NCBI RefSeq assembly: GCF_902148845.1
Contig: NC_043761.1
Span: 8,665,351 to 8,729,350 of the forward strand
DNA from: Salarias fasciatus
Taxonomy: Eukaryota; Chordata; Actinopteri; Blenniiformes; Blenniidae
Direction of reading: 5' to 3'
DNA: 64,000 nt
The position numbers and the translations under genes were made by a program. The notes beneath the pieces were generated by a model, which saw only the letters and a program-made list of their open reading frames with translations, did not search any database and was not told the DNA's origin. Each line of letters starts with the position of its first letter. The stretch's first letter is position 1. This document shows positions 12,167 to 24,132 of the stretch, piece by piece.

Positions 12167-12288
12167 GCTGGTGTAGTGGTTGGCTCTTGGCTCACAGTGA
12201 GAGGATCCCAGGTTAGAGTCCAAGGTCAGTGCTTTTCTGTGTGGAGTTTGCATCTTGCTGTTCCTTTGTAGTCCAACTTTTAACAATC
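12167..12288 (+). repeat. tRNA-derived SINE, teleost type
   Basis: Contains GTGTAGTGGTTGGC (A-box-like), GGTTAGAGTCC (B-box-like) and then TCTGTGTGGAGTTTGCAT, a word that follows the tRNA-like head in a very common fish interspersed repeat. It is diverged and truncated after about 120 bases. Confidence 0.6.
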
Positions 12289-12657
12289 CATGCTTGTGAA
12301 GTAAATTGGAAACCCGTTTTGACTGTAGTTACAGCGTTAGATGCGGAGTTTCATCATGCATAATCCTAAATATAGGCTCATACAGGAGTTCTCACCCATT
12401 TGTGTCAATCGTTTGACCTACAAATCAAGTGTGTCAGGGTTTTTTTTATACTTCGAGTTGAGGGGGTGCATGCGGAGGATTGAAAAAAGAAAAAAAAAGA
12501 AAAAAAAGGAGTCAGCAATTGCAAAACTGCTTATGTAAATGGGAGGAGTTTCCATGGGAGTGTTCACCCAGCTGTGGAGGCCGCAGGCGGAGCTGTGGAG
12601 GGAGGGCGTAGGAATGGGCCGCACTCTTAATTTCATATGTGCATATGCTGGAATCTG

Positions 12658-12658
<1 letters not shown>

Positions 12659-12690
<32 letters not shown>
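12659..12690. repeat. (GT)n microsatellite
   Basis: About 16 uninterrupted GT units. Confidence 0.9.
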
Positions 12691-12691
<1 letters not shown>

Positions 12692-13960
12692 TGTGTCAAA
12701 ATTTGGGGCTCAAGGAGAGCGAGGCAGCTTGCTGGCAGCTGGATATCGTCGGGGGGTTTGCCTGGGGGTGAACGGGTTCACCATGAAATGTGCCCAAGGA
12801 GACCCTGACTCACACTGTTTGTTTTTGTGGGGGGGGGGGGGTCCTGAGAGGCTAGCCGAAGCGGGGGGTTGCTGGTGTGAGGACTGAGGATGGGTGGGGG
12901 GCTTTCAGATTTACTTTCCCTCTGTATTGGTTCTCTGAGGCTTGCCTCGTGCGTTTCTCTCTGCACTTGAGGTGCTCCGTGCTTTTTCCAGCGCCGCGTC
13001 TCACTCTGGAGTGATAGCATCTTGCTCTCTGAAATAATGTTTTTGCAGTTTGTGGGCGTGGGGAGAGGGAGGAGGAGCGTGGAGGGTGGGTGGGGGGGGC
13101 TGAAGGGGCGGAGCGAGGCGGGTGTAAATCGATCCTTTGTTTTCGTGCCTGCATATGTGTCTGAGCCGGACTTGTTTTGGTCCCACTCAGATAACTTTGC
13201 CTCAATGTCAAAAGTGGAGGTGGAGTCACCGCAACACAATGTAAAGCATGATGGGAAAAAAAAAAAAACATACATGGAACTTGCTTTCCATTGTAAACCT
13301 GCACGGCCATTTTTTAAGTGTTTTGGTATTAAAACGTAGCTTTTTCCTCTGCCGTTCACAGCCCAGTTGTGGTTGTTGTGTGTTTCTCGTCCCTGCAGCT
13401 GAGTGAAAAAGCCGGCGCGCTCCAGCTGATGTGTTTTGCCCCTTATCTACATCTGGGGGAACATCTGGTTTCCATCTGGCCCCGGCCGGGTCGGATCGGC
13501 CTTGTGCGTGAGCGTGACAATGCACGGGAGAGACAAAGAGAAGTGGAGGGCACGGAATGTGTTTGTGAGTTTGAATGAGTGTGTGTGACCGGCCGGCCGA
13601 GGGGACGAACGAACCAACGCCGAGCCAGCAAAGGAGAGACCTGGACAGCCACCGTCGCCTGTGAATTCTCTGATTAATCTGGGCGTTGGACGTACTGTTG
13701 GACCACTTTAACACCTGCGTCTGTCAGTGACGGAATCAAAGCAGCCGGCTTTAACAAACACGTCTTTTTTTGTCCAGTTTTCTTGGATTTATGTCTCAAT
13801 TCAGGGTGAAGGAGAAGAAGAAAGTTGTCGGTGGAAAAGGCCGAGCGGCCAAACAGCTCAACAGCTGATTTCATACACTGATATGCATGTCGCTAAATTG
13901 TGAGAGCGAGAGCCAGATGTTAGGACGAGTCTTTGAAAGGAAGGAGAGAGAGCGGATGGA

Positions 13961-14009
13961 GGAGAGGAGGAGGAGGAGGAGGAGGAGGAGGAGGAGGAGG
14001 AGGAGGAGG
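13961..14009. repeat. (GGA)n tract
   Basis: About 16 GGA triplets with one early break, in intergenic sequence. It is the second such purine tract within 6 kb upstream of the p21 gene. Confidence 0.85.
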
Positions 14010-16264
14010 CCTCTGAGCGTTCAGGGGGAGATTTCTAGGAATTCTGTGTCGGGGCACATGGTATAGATGGTAACTGGGCCAGCTCAGCTTGTAGGTGCAA
14101 GTTTTTAAGTTTTATGCAGCAGAATATTTCATGAATATACTTTATAAGCCTGTAAAGATGTGCACGAGATTACAAGGAGAACTGAAGCATCGGATCAAAA
14201 AGAGAATTAAAAAGTCGGATATTTTTCAGATTTTTGTATCTAAAGATAAAAAGAAAAGAGCACAAGGGAAAATAATTGCTGATTTTTTTTTAAAGCACGT
14301 GTTTTTATGATCTGATCTCGATAGCCTACATACGAAGTGTCAGCGCAGAGCATTGAAAAAAGTTATCTTTTTATTGCCCCCAATTTCATCGTCGCATAAC
14401 AATGCTATCTTATAATGTGAAAAAGACAAAGTCCAGCATTGTGTGTGTGTGTGTGTGCTTGTGTATGTGATCATGCTCCTGTGTGCATGCACTAAGCTTT
14501 GAAACCCCCTAAATTTTAGAGCTCAGAACTCAATCAGTTGGTCAATGATTGGACAGAAAATTTCTGAAGTTGCAGAAGTTATTCATTCCTGTTTCACATT
14601 TGTATGATTATAAGAGCCTGACTTTTCAGTGTCGGTCCAGCCTGCAAGGTGTGAGTGGAAAATTATTAATCAAATTAAAACTCGTGTACAGAGTGTGTGT
14701 TTCATAATGTCCAACTGTAATTCATCCAAGCCATATAGTGCACTGCTTCTTGATAAGGGTGATATTAATTCTTCCCAGAAGGAAAATAATTTCTCACCCC
14801 TGCTCCAACATGTCAGGGAAATCATAGTATCGCTCTAATTTTGTGGAGATGCGCAAACACTGCAGCCTGTGTGCCCCAAAGCAAGTCAAATTCTGCCTCG
14901 GTTTTATTCATATTAATGGTAAATTCATAAAGTTTCAGTACGGATGGATTAAATCCAACAGGAGATCACTTTCTGTAACTCATCGAGCAATAATATGTCA
15001 TTTAACTCAAACTAGCCGTTTTGTCTTCACTACTTTGAGTCGGTCAGAAACCGTTTTTTAATTCCTGGTCGGGATGATTATGGAGAGGAGGAGGGGGGAT
15101 TAGAAATCTGGCTAAGATTCCACACAGTTATGATCTGGAAGAGCGAGCCTGAAGTGACCGCTGCCAAAGTAGGCCGGAGCGCCAGGAGGGAGTGTCCCGG
15201 CCTCTTTTCCCGGGAAAAATGTCTCCATTCCGGTTCGCTCTCTTCAGCTCAGCTGCACGGCCCTGAATCTGTTATCTGTGAGGCTCGTTCCACTCCCCGT
15301 GCGCCGTATTTAGCTGCTTATATCTGCCCGTCCGCGTGTTATTTCCATGCCGGGCTGTTTTCAGAGCGCTGGTGAAAGCAGTAGTGACAGCGAGAAAGTA
15401 AATATCTGTGTGTGAAAGTGCGTATGAGTATGAAAAAGTGAGACAGGAAGCAACTAGGGGCCCAGTCTCAGCCACAAAGTAGTAGGAGTGACTGAAGAGT
15501 GAGAGAGAGAGGAACAAACGTCTGCAATGTAAGTGTGTATTTAAAGATACACACATGAAGTGAACCGGCAGCGTCCGGTGTTCTGTATTTCTAAATGTAA
15601 TGCAGCTTTATGAATATCTTCACGATGTTTGTGAAGATAATTGTGGTAAACTTCCTCCTTTTGGGGCCCCTCATTTTGCAGTTCCTCAAAAAAAAAAAAA
15701 AAACAAAACAAAACAAAAAAACAGACTTCATTTATAACTGGGCTTTCCCCAGAGGAGGAAACATGAACATATATGCAGGGTGTAAGTTATTTTTATTCTA
15801 TTTAATGGATCCTCTCAGATCAACAGAGTGGAAAAAGTCTTTTTTTTTTTTTTTTTTTAAGATGTCCTGAATTAATTGCTCTTTAGTCTTCATGCAGGTG
15901 AAAATCACATGTCTGCGATGGGACGGGGGTCATGGGTTCCCTGCAGGCTTCATCAGCTTAATCAGTAGCAGCTTAATTCCCCATTGTGACCCAGGTGCCG
16001 TCGTACGGCCTCAAGGCTCATCGTGACCTTTGACTCTGAAGTCACTGCTAAAATACAGTCATTCACGCACAGTGAATATATACATAGATCACGTGTTACT
16101 TGGGTTTTGAGACTTTTGATGGGTTGTTTTTCTGGTCATCATTTGGGATGGTGCTTCTGTTTGCTCCTTGTGCGAGAGAACGTCGAAGAATGTCACTGCA
16201 GGGAGGTTGAAAATAGCTGACATACTTTTGAAGAAGTCCCACCGGATTAGCTGTTTATTGTTTT

Positions 16265-16379
16265 GCGCCCCCTGGCGTTTTGTAGCCGCTACAGCTTCAC
16301 GTTCATCCCTATGAAAAATTACAGCGTTTACAGTAAGTCTGAGTTTCAGCTGCGGTGGACAAACAGCGCCATCTGCTGG
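16265..16379 (-). promoter_or_regulatory. pair of CTCF-like motifs, reverse
   Basis: Positions 16366-16379 read CCAGCAGATGGCGC on the minus strand and fit the CTCF core CCASYAGRKGGCRS throughout. A second, weaker match (GCCAGGGGGCGC on the minus strand) covers 16265-16277. Words of this type are also spread by fish repeats, so occupancy is uncertain. Confidence 0.45.
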
Positions 16380-16800
16380 TCAACAAGCAGGACTGCAGCT
16401 GTAGAGCAGCAGCACACAGCAAAAAACATCTATTTTCTCTATGTTTAGTGGTTTGATTGGAAGTTTATTTCTGTTGGGGCCCAAGCTGAGATTTGTGATG
16501 AATCTACTTGGGATTAGAGGTTATCTGCACTGGTATCAGCTGACTATGAGTGAAAGCAGGATGCATCCTGGACACACTCACCTTCGTGCCTCAGCATAAA
16601 GACACAAACTGCACAGGGAAAGTCCCCCAAGCCTGATCCGCATCCAAACAGGCGACTCTCCCTCTATGATTTAAGAAAGTGGACATAACGGAAATAGGAA
16701 ATAAGTGAAAAATGAAAACGTGTGCTTCTGCTACATTAAGTAAAAGCAGTTAATGCAGCTTTATCACTGCAATCCACCAGAGATAGCGAACCCTAAAACA

Positions 16801-16846
16801 CAGACATGTTTTTGGACTTCGGGAGGAAACTGGAGAACCCAGACAA
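16801..16846 (-). repeat. fragment of a common fish interspersed repeat
   Basis: ACATGTTTTTGGAC followed by GGGAGGAAACTGGAGAACCC is the reverse complement of the tail of the same repeat type whose head is at 12167. Only about 46 bases are recognisable. Confidence 0.5.
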
Positions 16847-17684
16847 TCAGCTTCTTGTCTTTCGGTGGTTATTTTTGTTTATCTGCTGAATTAAAACCCT
16901 CCCAACAGTTTAGTCGTGGCCCGCTGTCCTCCTCTGGCCACTAAAAGCCCGTTTGGCCCGAGGCCGCGATGAAAACCATGCGCCAGTGATTTTCTGCTCC
17001 GCCATTGACCTGCTGAACAGCCCTGATAGCAGCGACGGCTGAACTGACTCCGCTGCCCGCCCCGGCTCTCAGAACGTACCAGACGCTCCTGTTTTTTTGT
17101 TTGTCTCAGCAGCCGCTGCATATTCAGAGCTCCACACCTGCGGCCTGCCGCCGCTCATCCTCACGCCGAGGCTCATTCCAGGGAGCATGTTGGGACTCGA
17201 TGCACGCCTCACTCTGGGAGGAGTAGTAATTTCATGTCCTCTCTTTTCATTGGCGGCAAACAGGAATGTGACGCTTCCACTCAAGTGGAAGGTTGACGTT
17301 ATTCCTAGAAAAGTGGAGTACGCTTGTTTTCACACTTAATCCTTCTTTAGAAGCTGAGATTTGGGATACATGAGCAACTTTCCTGCCAGCTGTCATGTTT
17401 CTGATCTGAGGACTCACTACGCCTGTTTCCTCTTCAGCAGCCTCCCAACCACAGCTTGATCCTCCCATTTTCCTGAAACATGTTTGTTGTCTTTTTTTCT
17501 CTTTATGTTCTCTGATCTCTCACACTGTCAGCTCCTCCTCCTCCTCCCTCTCTCTGTCACTGGATGTCGATTAACCAGTCATGGCAGTGACATGTGGAAT
17601 TTTTCATTACCTCGCCCCGGGGGCACCCTGCTGTCTGTGCCTGTGTATCGTATTGCCTGTTTTTTTTTTTTTTTCCATCCCTGC

Positions 17685-17686
<2 letters not shown>

Positions 17687-17730
<44 letters not shown>
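17687..17730. repeat. (CT)n microsatellite
   Basis: About 21 CT units preceded by poly-T and followed by an (AC)n run, about 80 bases before the first recognised SAPCD-like exon. The pyrimidine run could act as a polypyrimidine tract. Confidence 0.85.
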
Positions 17731-17732
<2 letters not shown>

Positions 17733-17842
17733 ACACACACACAAACACACACAGTCATTCTCTCTATTATTCTGAGTCAGCCAGCGGTGTTGTTTGTGTG
17801 TGGGGTCGCAGTGGCGGCCTGTCAGAGAGCGATCTCCTCCCC

Positions 17843-20263
17843 ATGGCCTGTCACCCCGCCGGCTCTGGCTCCTACACCGTGGTCATCATCCCGCTCAGGA
17901 GCAGCCTCCACAGCCTGGACGCGCTCCGCTTCTACCTATGGGTGAGGACCAGGTGGTGTGTTTTGTGCGTGAGGGGCAGCAGGTTGTTTTTCCCTCAGAT
18001 CTTGATCAGCAGTTTTCAGGATGGGTGTAGTAGGTTTTTCAGATGCATTGTTGCTCCTCTGCCTGTCAAAGTATCACCTGTGTGATGCATTTAAGCCTCG
18101 CTCCACTTACATGACCTTTTATACTCTTCTGGAATGTAGTTAAATATGTATTTTTAGTCTTTTCGTGCCAGCATGCCTACAAATTTGAAAAACATTCAAT
18201 ATGAGTTGGTTGTGTGTTTCTAACCCCTTCATAAGGTTTATCAGGGAGTTCAGTTGACTTTGCTGTGCATATAAAAGCTGTTCATCTCAATGTAAATAAA
18301 AGCTCTAAAGGAAGAAGGGCTGTAGCGTACTCACAACTGAAATACAAAGAAAAACTGATAGTTTTCAAGAGTATGAGCAAATACAACTACATTCTGAAAC
18401 TGTTAAACACAGCTATATATATTTTTTTTAGTCACCGAACACATCCCTGATTGTTTCTCAAATACCTGTCTTGCTACTTCTGAATGAATTACCACAATTA
18501 CCACAGTTCACACACCTGTTGCATAAGTGTTCACATCATAACTCTTGGGCCTTTTGTCATTTTAAAGCTACGCTGTTCGTACTCGACACTCGTGTGGGGA
18601 TTTTAGTTTCAGAATTATGATATAAAATTTAAAAAAAAGCTTTGATCCTGATCTGATGATCAGTGACAGCATACCAACGCAAAACAAACTCAAGTGAAGT
18701 TAATGTTTTTGCCCTTGTTTTCCTCATTTATGTGTTCTCCTTTTCACCGAGCTTTGCCTTTCATGTTCCATGTTATGGTCGCATGACTACAGTCATCCCA
18801 GTGATAAATTCCCACATGTCAAGTCCGATCCTCACAGCTTCCTGCTAGGAGCTCGATATAGCCTCGTCCTCCCAGAAACAGTTCCTCATCAACAACGGCT
18901 TTATTTTTATTTTCCAGAAAGTCTCAGTTTGATACTCAGATGCGTCATAATTGCCATGATTTTTAGTCCTCCTTTTGTATTGCATTTTAAATTGGATTAT
19001 ATAATATATAAAGTAACATAAAGTGTGTGGCCTGCATGCAGTTTGGGGTTAATGATTCCTTTGTGCTGCCTTTGTTTTAGCGTATTTAGCGTGCATGTAA
19101 CCCAGCAGAGAGCAGACAAAAGAGCTGAAGGCCTCATGCTGCGAGTCGTTCGGCCCTGCTGGTACACAAAGACTTGGGGCCTCTGGAAGACAACAGGCCG
19201 CTCTGCGGCCATCGCGCCGCGCTGCGCCAGGCTGCCGTGCACCTGTAATTTGAAGATCCTGTGCTTCCCGTTGCAGGTTAAGCGTATGAAGGATCTGGAG
19301 AGGGAGAAGGACGCCCTGTGGTGCGGCCTGGAGATTCTGGAGAAGGCCCGCTTCTGGTACCTCCAGCGGCTGGACGAGAACCGAGCTCGACAGGACAGCA
19401 TGGAGAGCAAGAGTGGGGCCGTGTCCTTCCAGGAGGGCGCCGCGGAGGTGAGGGAAGGGACGCTGGCCTTACTGAGAGATGTTTGCATGTTCTCTCTGTG
19501 TGTGGATGGGTTTTCTTGGCATTCTGGTTTCCTCCCACAGTCAGTTTTTACTCAAAAATGTACTTGAGTACAAGCAAAATGTTACATGAAAGAGGTTTTT
19601 TTTTGTTAGGCATGAGCCAGTTCCAGGATATTATGGTTAACTATTATATAAGATCATTAATAGCAATAACACTGATCATGATTCATCTTGTATTGTAACG
19701 TTACAACTGCTCTGATCTTTTCACTATAACTCTTCTTTATGATCCATTGAAGTCAAATCAAGCAGCAAGACAGTTTTAAGAGATAAAGAAGTCTAAATGA
19801 CAGGTATTTGGTTTGTTTAACTGTAGAAATCAGAAGTATTGTTGTGTATTCACGAGAGATTTGCCTCCACCTGATGAAAGCTCTGCCCGGTGTGTGCCTC
19901 GGAGTGTTCGTCACAGAGCCGTGACTGTCCCACCTCTCCGCCTGCAGGCTCGATCATGCCTGCTCAGGTCTCGTATCCAGCGGGCGAACGGTTCCCTGGG
20001 CTCAGTTATGTGTGAACCGAACGTCACGAGCAGCAGCGGCCCGTCGCTGCCTGAGGCGGAGGCCGACAGTGACCTCCGCTGGCACAACTCAGTCCTCACC
20101 CAGGTAGAGAGAGGATGTGATCCGCATCTCCAAAATACACACGAGGTCGCTTTTTGTTACGCCGTATTTCCTTCTTTAACAGAAAGTGAGCGACAAGAAC
20201 CGTCGGATCTCCCTCCTCGAGCGGGAAAAAGACGCCCTCCTGAATGAACTGCAGGCCTGTTGA
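17843..20263 (+). CDS. suppressor-APC-domain (SAPCD1/2) family protein
   Basis: Coding exons 17843-17941, 19277-19447, 19948-20103 and 20183-20263 are all frame-neutral and give about 168 residues. The VKRMKDLEREKDALWCGLEIL segment (near residues 34-54), followed by RFWYLQRLDENRARQ, closely resembles the human SAPCD2 coiled coil, which runs LKQMKELEQEKEVLLQGLEMM then RDWYQQQL. The last exon (DKNRRISLLEREKDALLNEL) matches the C-terminal coiled coil. SAPCD2 is a cortical polarity/spindle-orientation factor and SAPCD1 is a short relative. The short length and the missing N-terminal EF-hand-like region favour SAPCD1, but this rests on memory. The start is uncertain: the frame stays open upstream to an AG acceptor at 17810-17811, so 17843 may be an internal Met and earlier exons may exist. 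Confidence 0.68.
19497..19542 (+). repeat. fish repeat fragment in SAPCD-like intron
   Basis: TGTGTGTGGATGGGTTTTC followed by TTCTGGTTTCCTCCCACAGTC matches the middle of the common teleost repeat also seen at 12167 and 16801. It begins about 50 bases after a splice donor. Confidence 0.5.
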
Positions 20264-22720
20264 CTCCCCGAACGCACATATGCACAATAATGCAGTATAT
20301 TTCAGTGGACGGCACACAGCTGGAAGCACTCAGCCACTTGTAAATATGTATTTAAGAGATTAAATTGTGTTTTTATTGCATTATTTGCCTGTTTGTGTTA
20401 TTTCCGTCTTTCGGTTGCAGTTTTTCCTGAGAGGAAAAACTTGACTGACATGTTGAGTCGGTGACAGGTTGATTTCAGAGCCAAACCCTGCTGCTGCTCT
20501 GCGCAGTGAAACTGTTTAGATAGAAGGGATTTATTATGCAACACCATGGATGCTTACCTGTATCTGATGGTCCTCTGCAGCAGTGGTCTTGTGATCTGTA
20601 TGGAATTATCAGTTTCATTACCTGAAATTGGACACAGCAGGCGTAAAGTACTGGTGTATGTTGTGTTGAGGTTGTTCTTCGGTTTTCATGCATCAGCATT
20701 TGTCTGCAGTGTGCCATCCGAGTATCACAGTGTGCTTTTTCAGTGGTTGTTCCATTTCCGTCCCGGCATGGGGGCTCGCTGTCGGGACATGTTGCAGCCT
20801 CCGTTCCTGGTGGTCCCCCACTCGCCGCACTGCCACTGATAAACTTTATCTCAGCGAGTCATCGGATGCATGCTCGCTTTTCTCTCTCTCTCTCTCTCTC
20901 CCTCTCTTTCCCTGCACAGAAGCAGTTTTACAAATAAAAAGAAACATTGGTGCACACAATATACAGAGAGAAAGATTACACTAAGATAAGATGTTTTATA
21001 TAAAATAAAGCACCTTCTGCATAGAAATTAGATTAGAATCAAAACTGCGTCATGAGAGAAAAACAGCCATCAGGACAGAAGCTTTCATTTAAGTCGCTTC
21101 ATGTTTCCTATCTTCAGGCTGCCAGTGAACCATCACAGCCAGAGTACCAGCACTTGGATAATTATTGGGTGTATTTCACATACTGCTCTGCCAAACACCT
21201 TTCGTGGGGAGTTTTGTCATGCTTTTGTGGTTCTCAATGCCGTTCTTCCATAGCTGCACGGTTCACTTGAGCTGCGCTGTGCTGGTCGTTCCAAACCTCT
21301 TTTACTCATATACAATATCATGTTTTGGGTTTTTTTTTTTTTTAATTTGGGGTTTTGGTGTACCTGAAAATTCAGAAAGGAGATGTTTCCATGCAGGTCA
21401 GCGGAGGTGAGAAATATAAACAGGCGTATATAAGATAGGTGAAGTGTTTGTGGTGTTTCCTCCTATAATGCTGATGGCTGCCTGATAAATACATTCCTTC
21501 AACTATTAGGAGAGGAAAACTTCCTGATAAGCCTGAGATAGTACAGTGAGTAGGTGGTCTTTGAAGAGCACTCAGGCAACCTGAAGAAAAAAGTAAAAAA
21601 GTTCTGAGTACTTGGCTCGATGTCATTTATCAGCTCTTTTACATTATGTATTTTCCTGTTGTCCTAAATAAAGATTTAAGTTCAGTAAGCAGAGAAATGG
21701 AAAACATTCAGCCAAACAGGCAAAAGCACTTGTACATTTTGAAGATATGAACATTTGAGGGAGAAATCAGCACTGATTTGCATTAAGTTATCATAAAATA
21801 AAATTGACTCGCTCATCTTATTACAAATGTATGTTAACCTGAGTGAACTTAAACTATTTGCATAAAGTAAACAACTCCCCGAGTTCACCTTTTCATTATC
21901 TTGCCTCATGCAGTTTTTTGTTGTGGAGTGAAATTGCAATATTTAATCAGTATTGATTTTTTTACTGCTGCCTTTTCTATTGTAACTTGAAAATGCTTCC
22001 TCTCAACTCCCTGTTTAATTTTTTTGTGGATTTTTCAAAACTTTCAAGTTTCTTTTATTTCTTTTAATCTGATATTTTATCAAAATGCAAGAAAGCTGCT
22101 CTGATATAATCTGAAATCCATCCTTTTTCCCAGAAATCTTAAACTGCTTTTCAATAATCATTTGATGGAGCAAACTTTAACCTTCTGGTGACTCAAATAT
22201 GCACAAAGATACAAAATTCTACAGAAACAAAACGAAGCTGCTCATTCAGAGCTCATTTTGCTTTAAAAAGCATTTAGCAGGGAAGTGACATTGTTAAAGC
22301 ACATAATAGTGTAATACAGCAATGGCAAAAATGGCTTTATTATAGTTGGTCTTCACAGATGCTTGTATAAATTGCCGCCATAAAAATTGTAAAATATTAC
22401 AAAACAATAAAATCTTCATTACTCACGTCACTTTTGAGTAACTTGGAAAAATTAGAACTCTAAATTTGTAACTTATTTCCACAGAAACAGAAATGAAATA
22501 CATCTTTTTGTTAATCATCCTCTCAAATTATCTGTTTTTGAGCGGATGCTTGCTTTACGCACTATAGTATCAAACAAACATGGAATGAACCCAGACAGTG
22601 GGGAAAAATGTGTTATTGGTATTTAATGCATATTTTATGATTGGCACATCCACAGGATTGTCTATAACAATCGTTACTTCTTTCTCATTTTGCCCCTGGT
22701 GCAGCATAGAGAGAGTGGAG
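20264..22720. other. SAPCD-like 3' UTR and intergenic region
   Basis: AT-rich, with candidate AATAAA signals near 20934 and 21667. A short (CT)n run lies near 20880-20900. No coding exon or clear mobile element is seen. The right end is probably the 3' UTR of minus-strand ascl4. Confidence 0.5.
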
Positions 22721-23245
22721 TCAGTAAACAGAGTCGCAGTTGTCGCTGAGGCTGGTTTTGGACTCGCCATCACTGTTGCACTCCGTCCTCCGATGGTTAC
22801 GCGCGTCTCCAATCGACATATTCCTTCCGCCGGGGACGTTTAAATCCAGCAAGCTCTGCAGGTGTTTGATATAGTCTATGGCCGCTCGCAGCGTCTCCAC
22901 TTTGCTGAGGCGCTTGTCCTCGAATTCCTGCGGGAGATGCTCTCTGAGGCGCGCGTAACCCTCGTTTACGCAGCGCACCCGGTGCCGCTCCCTCTCGTTC
23001 CGTTTGCGGATGAACGCCGGCTCGAAGGAGTAATCGCACACCGGGAAGGGGAAATAGGAAAACCGTCTGTAAGGGAGCCTCTGGTGAACGGGATCCAGGT
23101 ATGAAGCGTCCAGGTGGAAAGGCAGTCCGATCCGCAGCGGGTCTTTATAACACGCGCTGCTCTCATCCACGGGGATGCCGTGCAGCGCCAGCGGCCCAAC
23201 AAACGGAATGTGCTCCATGACCTCCTGACTGTAGGACACAGACAT
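22721..23245 (-). CDS. ascl4: achaete-scute family bHLH transcription factor 4
   Basis: Intact single-exon frame of 174 residues. The class II bHLH domain covers about residues 79-133: basic region RKRNERERHRVRCVN (80-94), helix 1 to about 106, loop EFEDKR, and helix 2 LSKVETLRAAIDYIKHLQSL. The RECNSDGESK-like tail (TECNSDGESK here) is shared with human ASCL4. The N-terminal part has the Phe/Tyr/Pro-rich style of ASCL3/4/5 proteins. It should bind E-boxes as a dimer with E proteins in the nucleus. The assignment to ASCL4 rather than ASCL3 or ASCL5 rests on the tail and on the adjacent head-to-head prdm4, the same arrangement I recall at human 12q23. Start: the first Met, just after TTTTTCCTAAAG on the minus strand, which could also be a splice acceptor from a noncoding exon. 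Confidence 0.83.
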   Translation of the reverse strand: MSVSYSQEVMEHIPFVGPLALHGIPVDESSACYKDPLRIGLPFHLDASYLDPVHQRLPYRRFSYFPFPVCDYSFEPAFIRKRNERERHRVRCVNEGYARLREHLPQEFEDKRLSKVETLRAAIDYIKHLQSLLDLNVPGGRNMSIGDARNHRRTECNSDGESKTSLSDNCDSVY

Positions 23246-24101
23246 CTTTAGGAAAAACTAGAAGAGAAAATCCAAGTTAGAATTAATTAGAAGAAATGGG
23301 CGCAATAAATGAACAGCTTTTACAAGATCTCACCCTGTCAGAGGCTCCTCATGCCGCGTTTTTACGCAGGGGTGTCCTCTCGAATCCTGCAAATTTAGGG
23401 CGAATAATGAAGACTGGTCTCTTCAAAGTGCTCCTGCTCAGTGTCAGAAGCAGTTTGTTTGTTGGCGTTTTGAGGCTGAAGACACGGTGGGTGTGATCCT
23501 GGGCGGAGATGCAGCATGGAGCTTTCCCATCAAGATAAAACTGTTTATAGAAATATTTTCACATCCGTTGACACTGAAAAGAGGCTTATCATGATAAACC
23601 TTATTGGGATCAGATACCTCATATTAGCGCAACAATCGTGGACCTTTTGAAAAGTATATCAATAAATGGAGGTCTTTGAATCTTTCAAGAGATAAATCAC
23701 TGTTATGACAGAATGACTGTTATATTTGAAGCAGCAACAGTTACAAAAAATGTCCTTCAAGTCAAAATCAAATTACAAAACAAATGGGAGATGATTAAAC
23801 CAATAATGAAACTGAATATTAGATTTTAATTTTATTGTTTAGCTCTTTGTAAACATGAGAAATGTGTGTGAATTATTTAAACGCAACTGTTACATCTTGT
23901 TTCTCCATATGGAAGAATAAATTCCACTTTTAATGGCAATTGTTCTCTCAAACCTTTTCATTGCCTTTTTTTTTTTAATTTATCATTGGAGCATGGAGAT
24001 TAGGAATCACAAGATCCAGGAGTGGAACTTAGGCTCAAAACCTGTAGGTGTTGATAATACCCTAAGAATATCTTTTACAAATTCTGACAACAGAAGTAGT
24101 C

Positions 24102-24132
<31 letters not shown>

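Larger units (their letters stand above)
9000..17811. other. gene-poor intergenic region
   Basis: No exon with both splice signals and protein similarity was found on either strand. It holds AT-rich sequence (9000-9900, 11000-12100, 14050-15060), a SINE at 12167-12288, simple repeats, poly-G at 12829-12842, a repeat fragment at 16801-16846 and CTCF-like motifs at 16265-16379. Blocks with even composition and few simple repeats (about 10730-10960, 15120-15370, 15890-16030) could be conserved enhancers of the p21 gene, but this is a guess from texture. Upstream exons of the SAPCD-like gene may hide at the right end. Confidence 0.5.

Noticed and set aside
12778-13714. Overlapping minus-strand frames of 152-193 codons
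   Set aside because: Pro/Ser/Arg-rich, no family match, no consistent splice sites; composition effect of GC-rich, G-run sequence.
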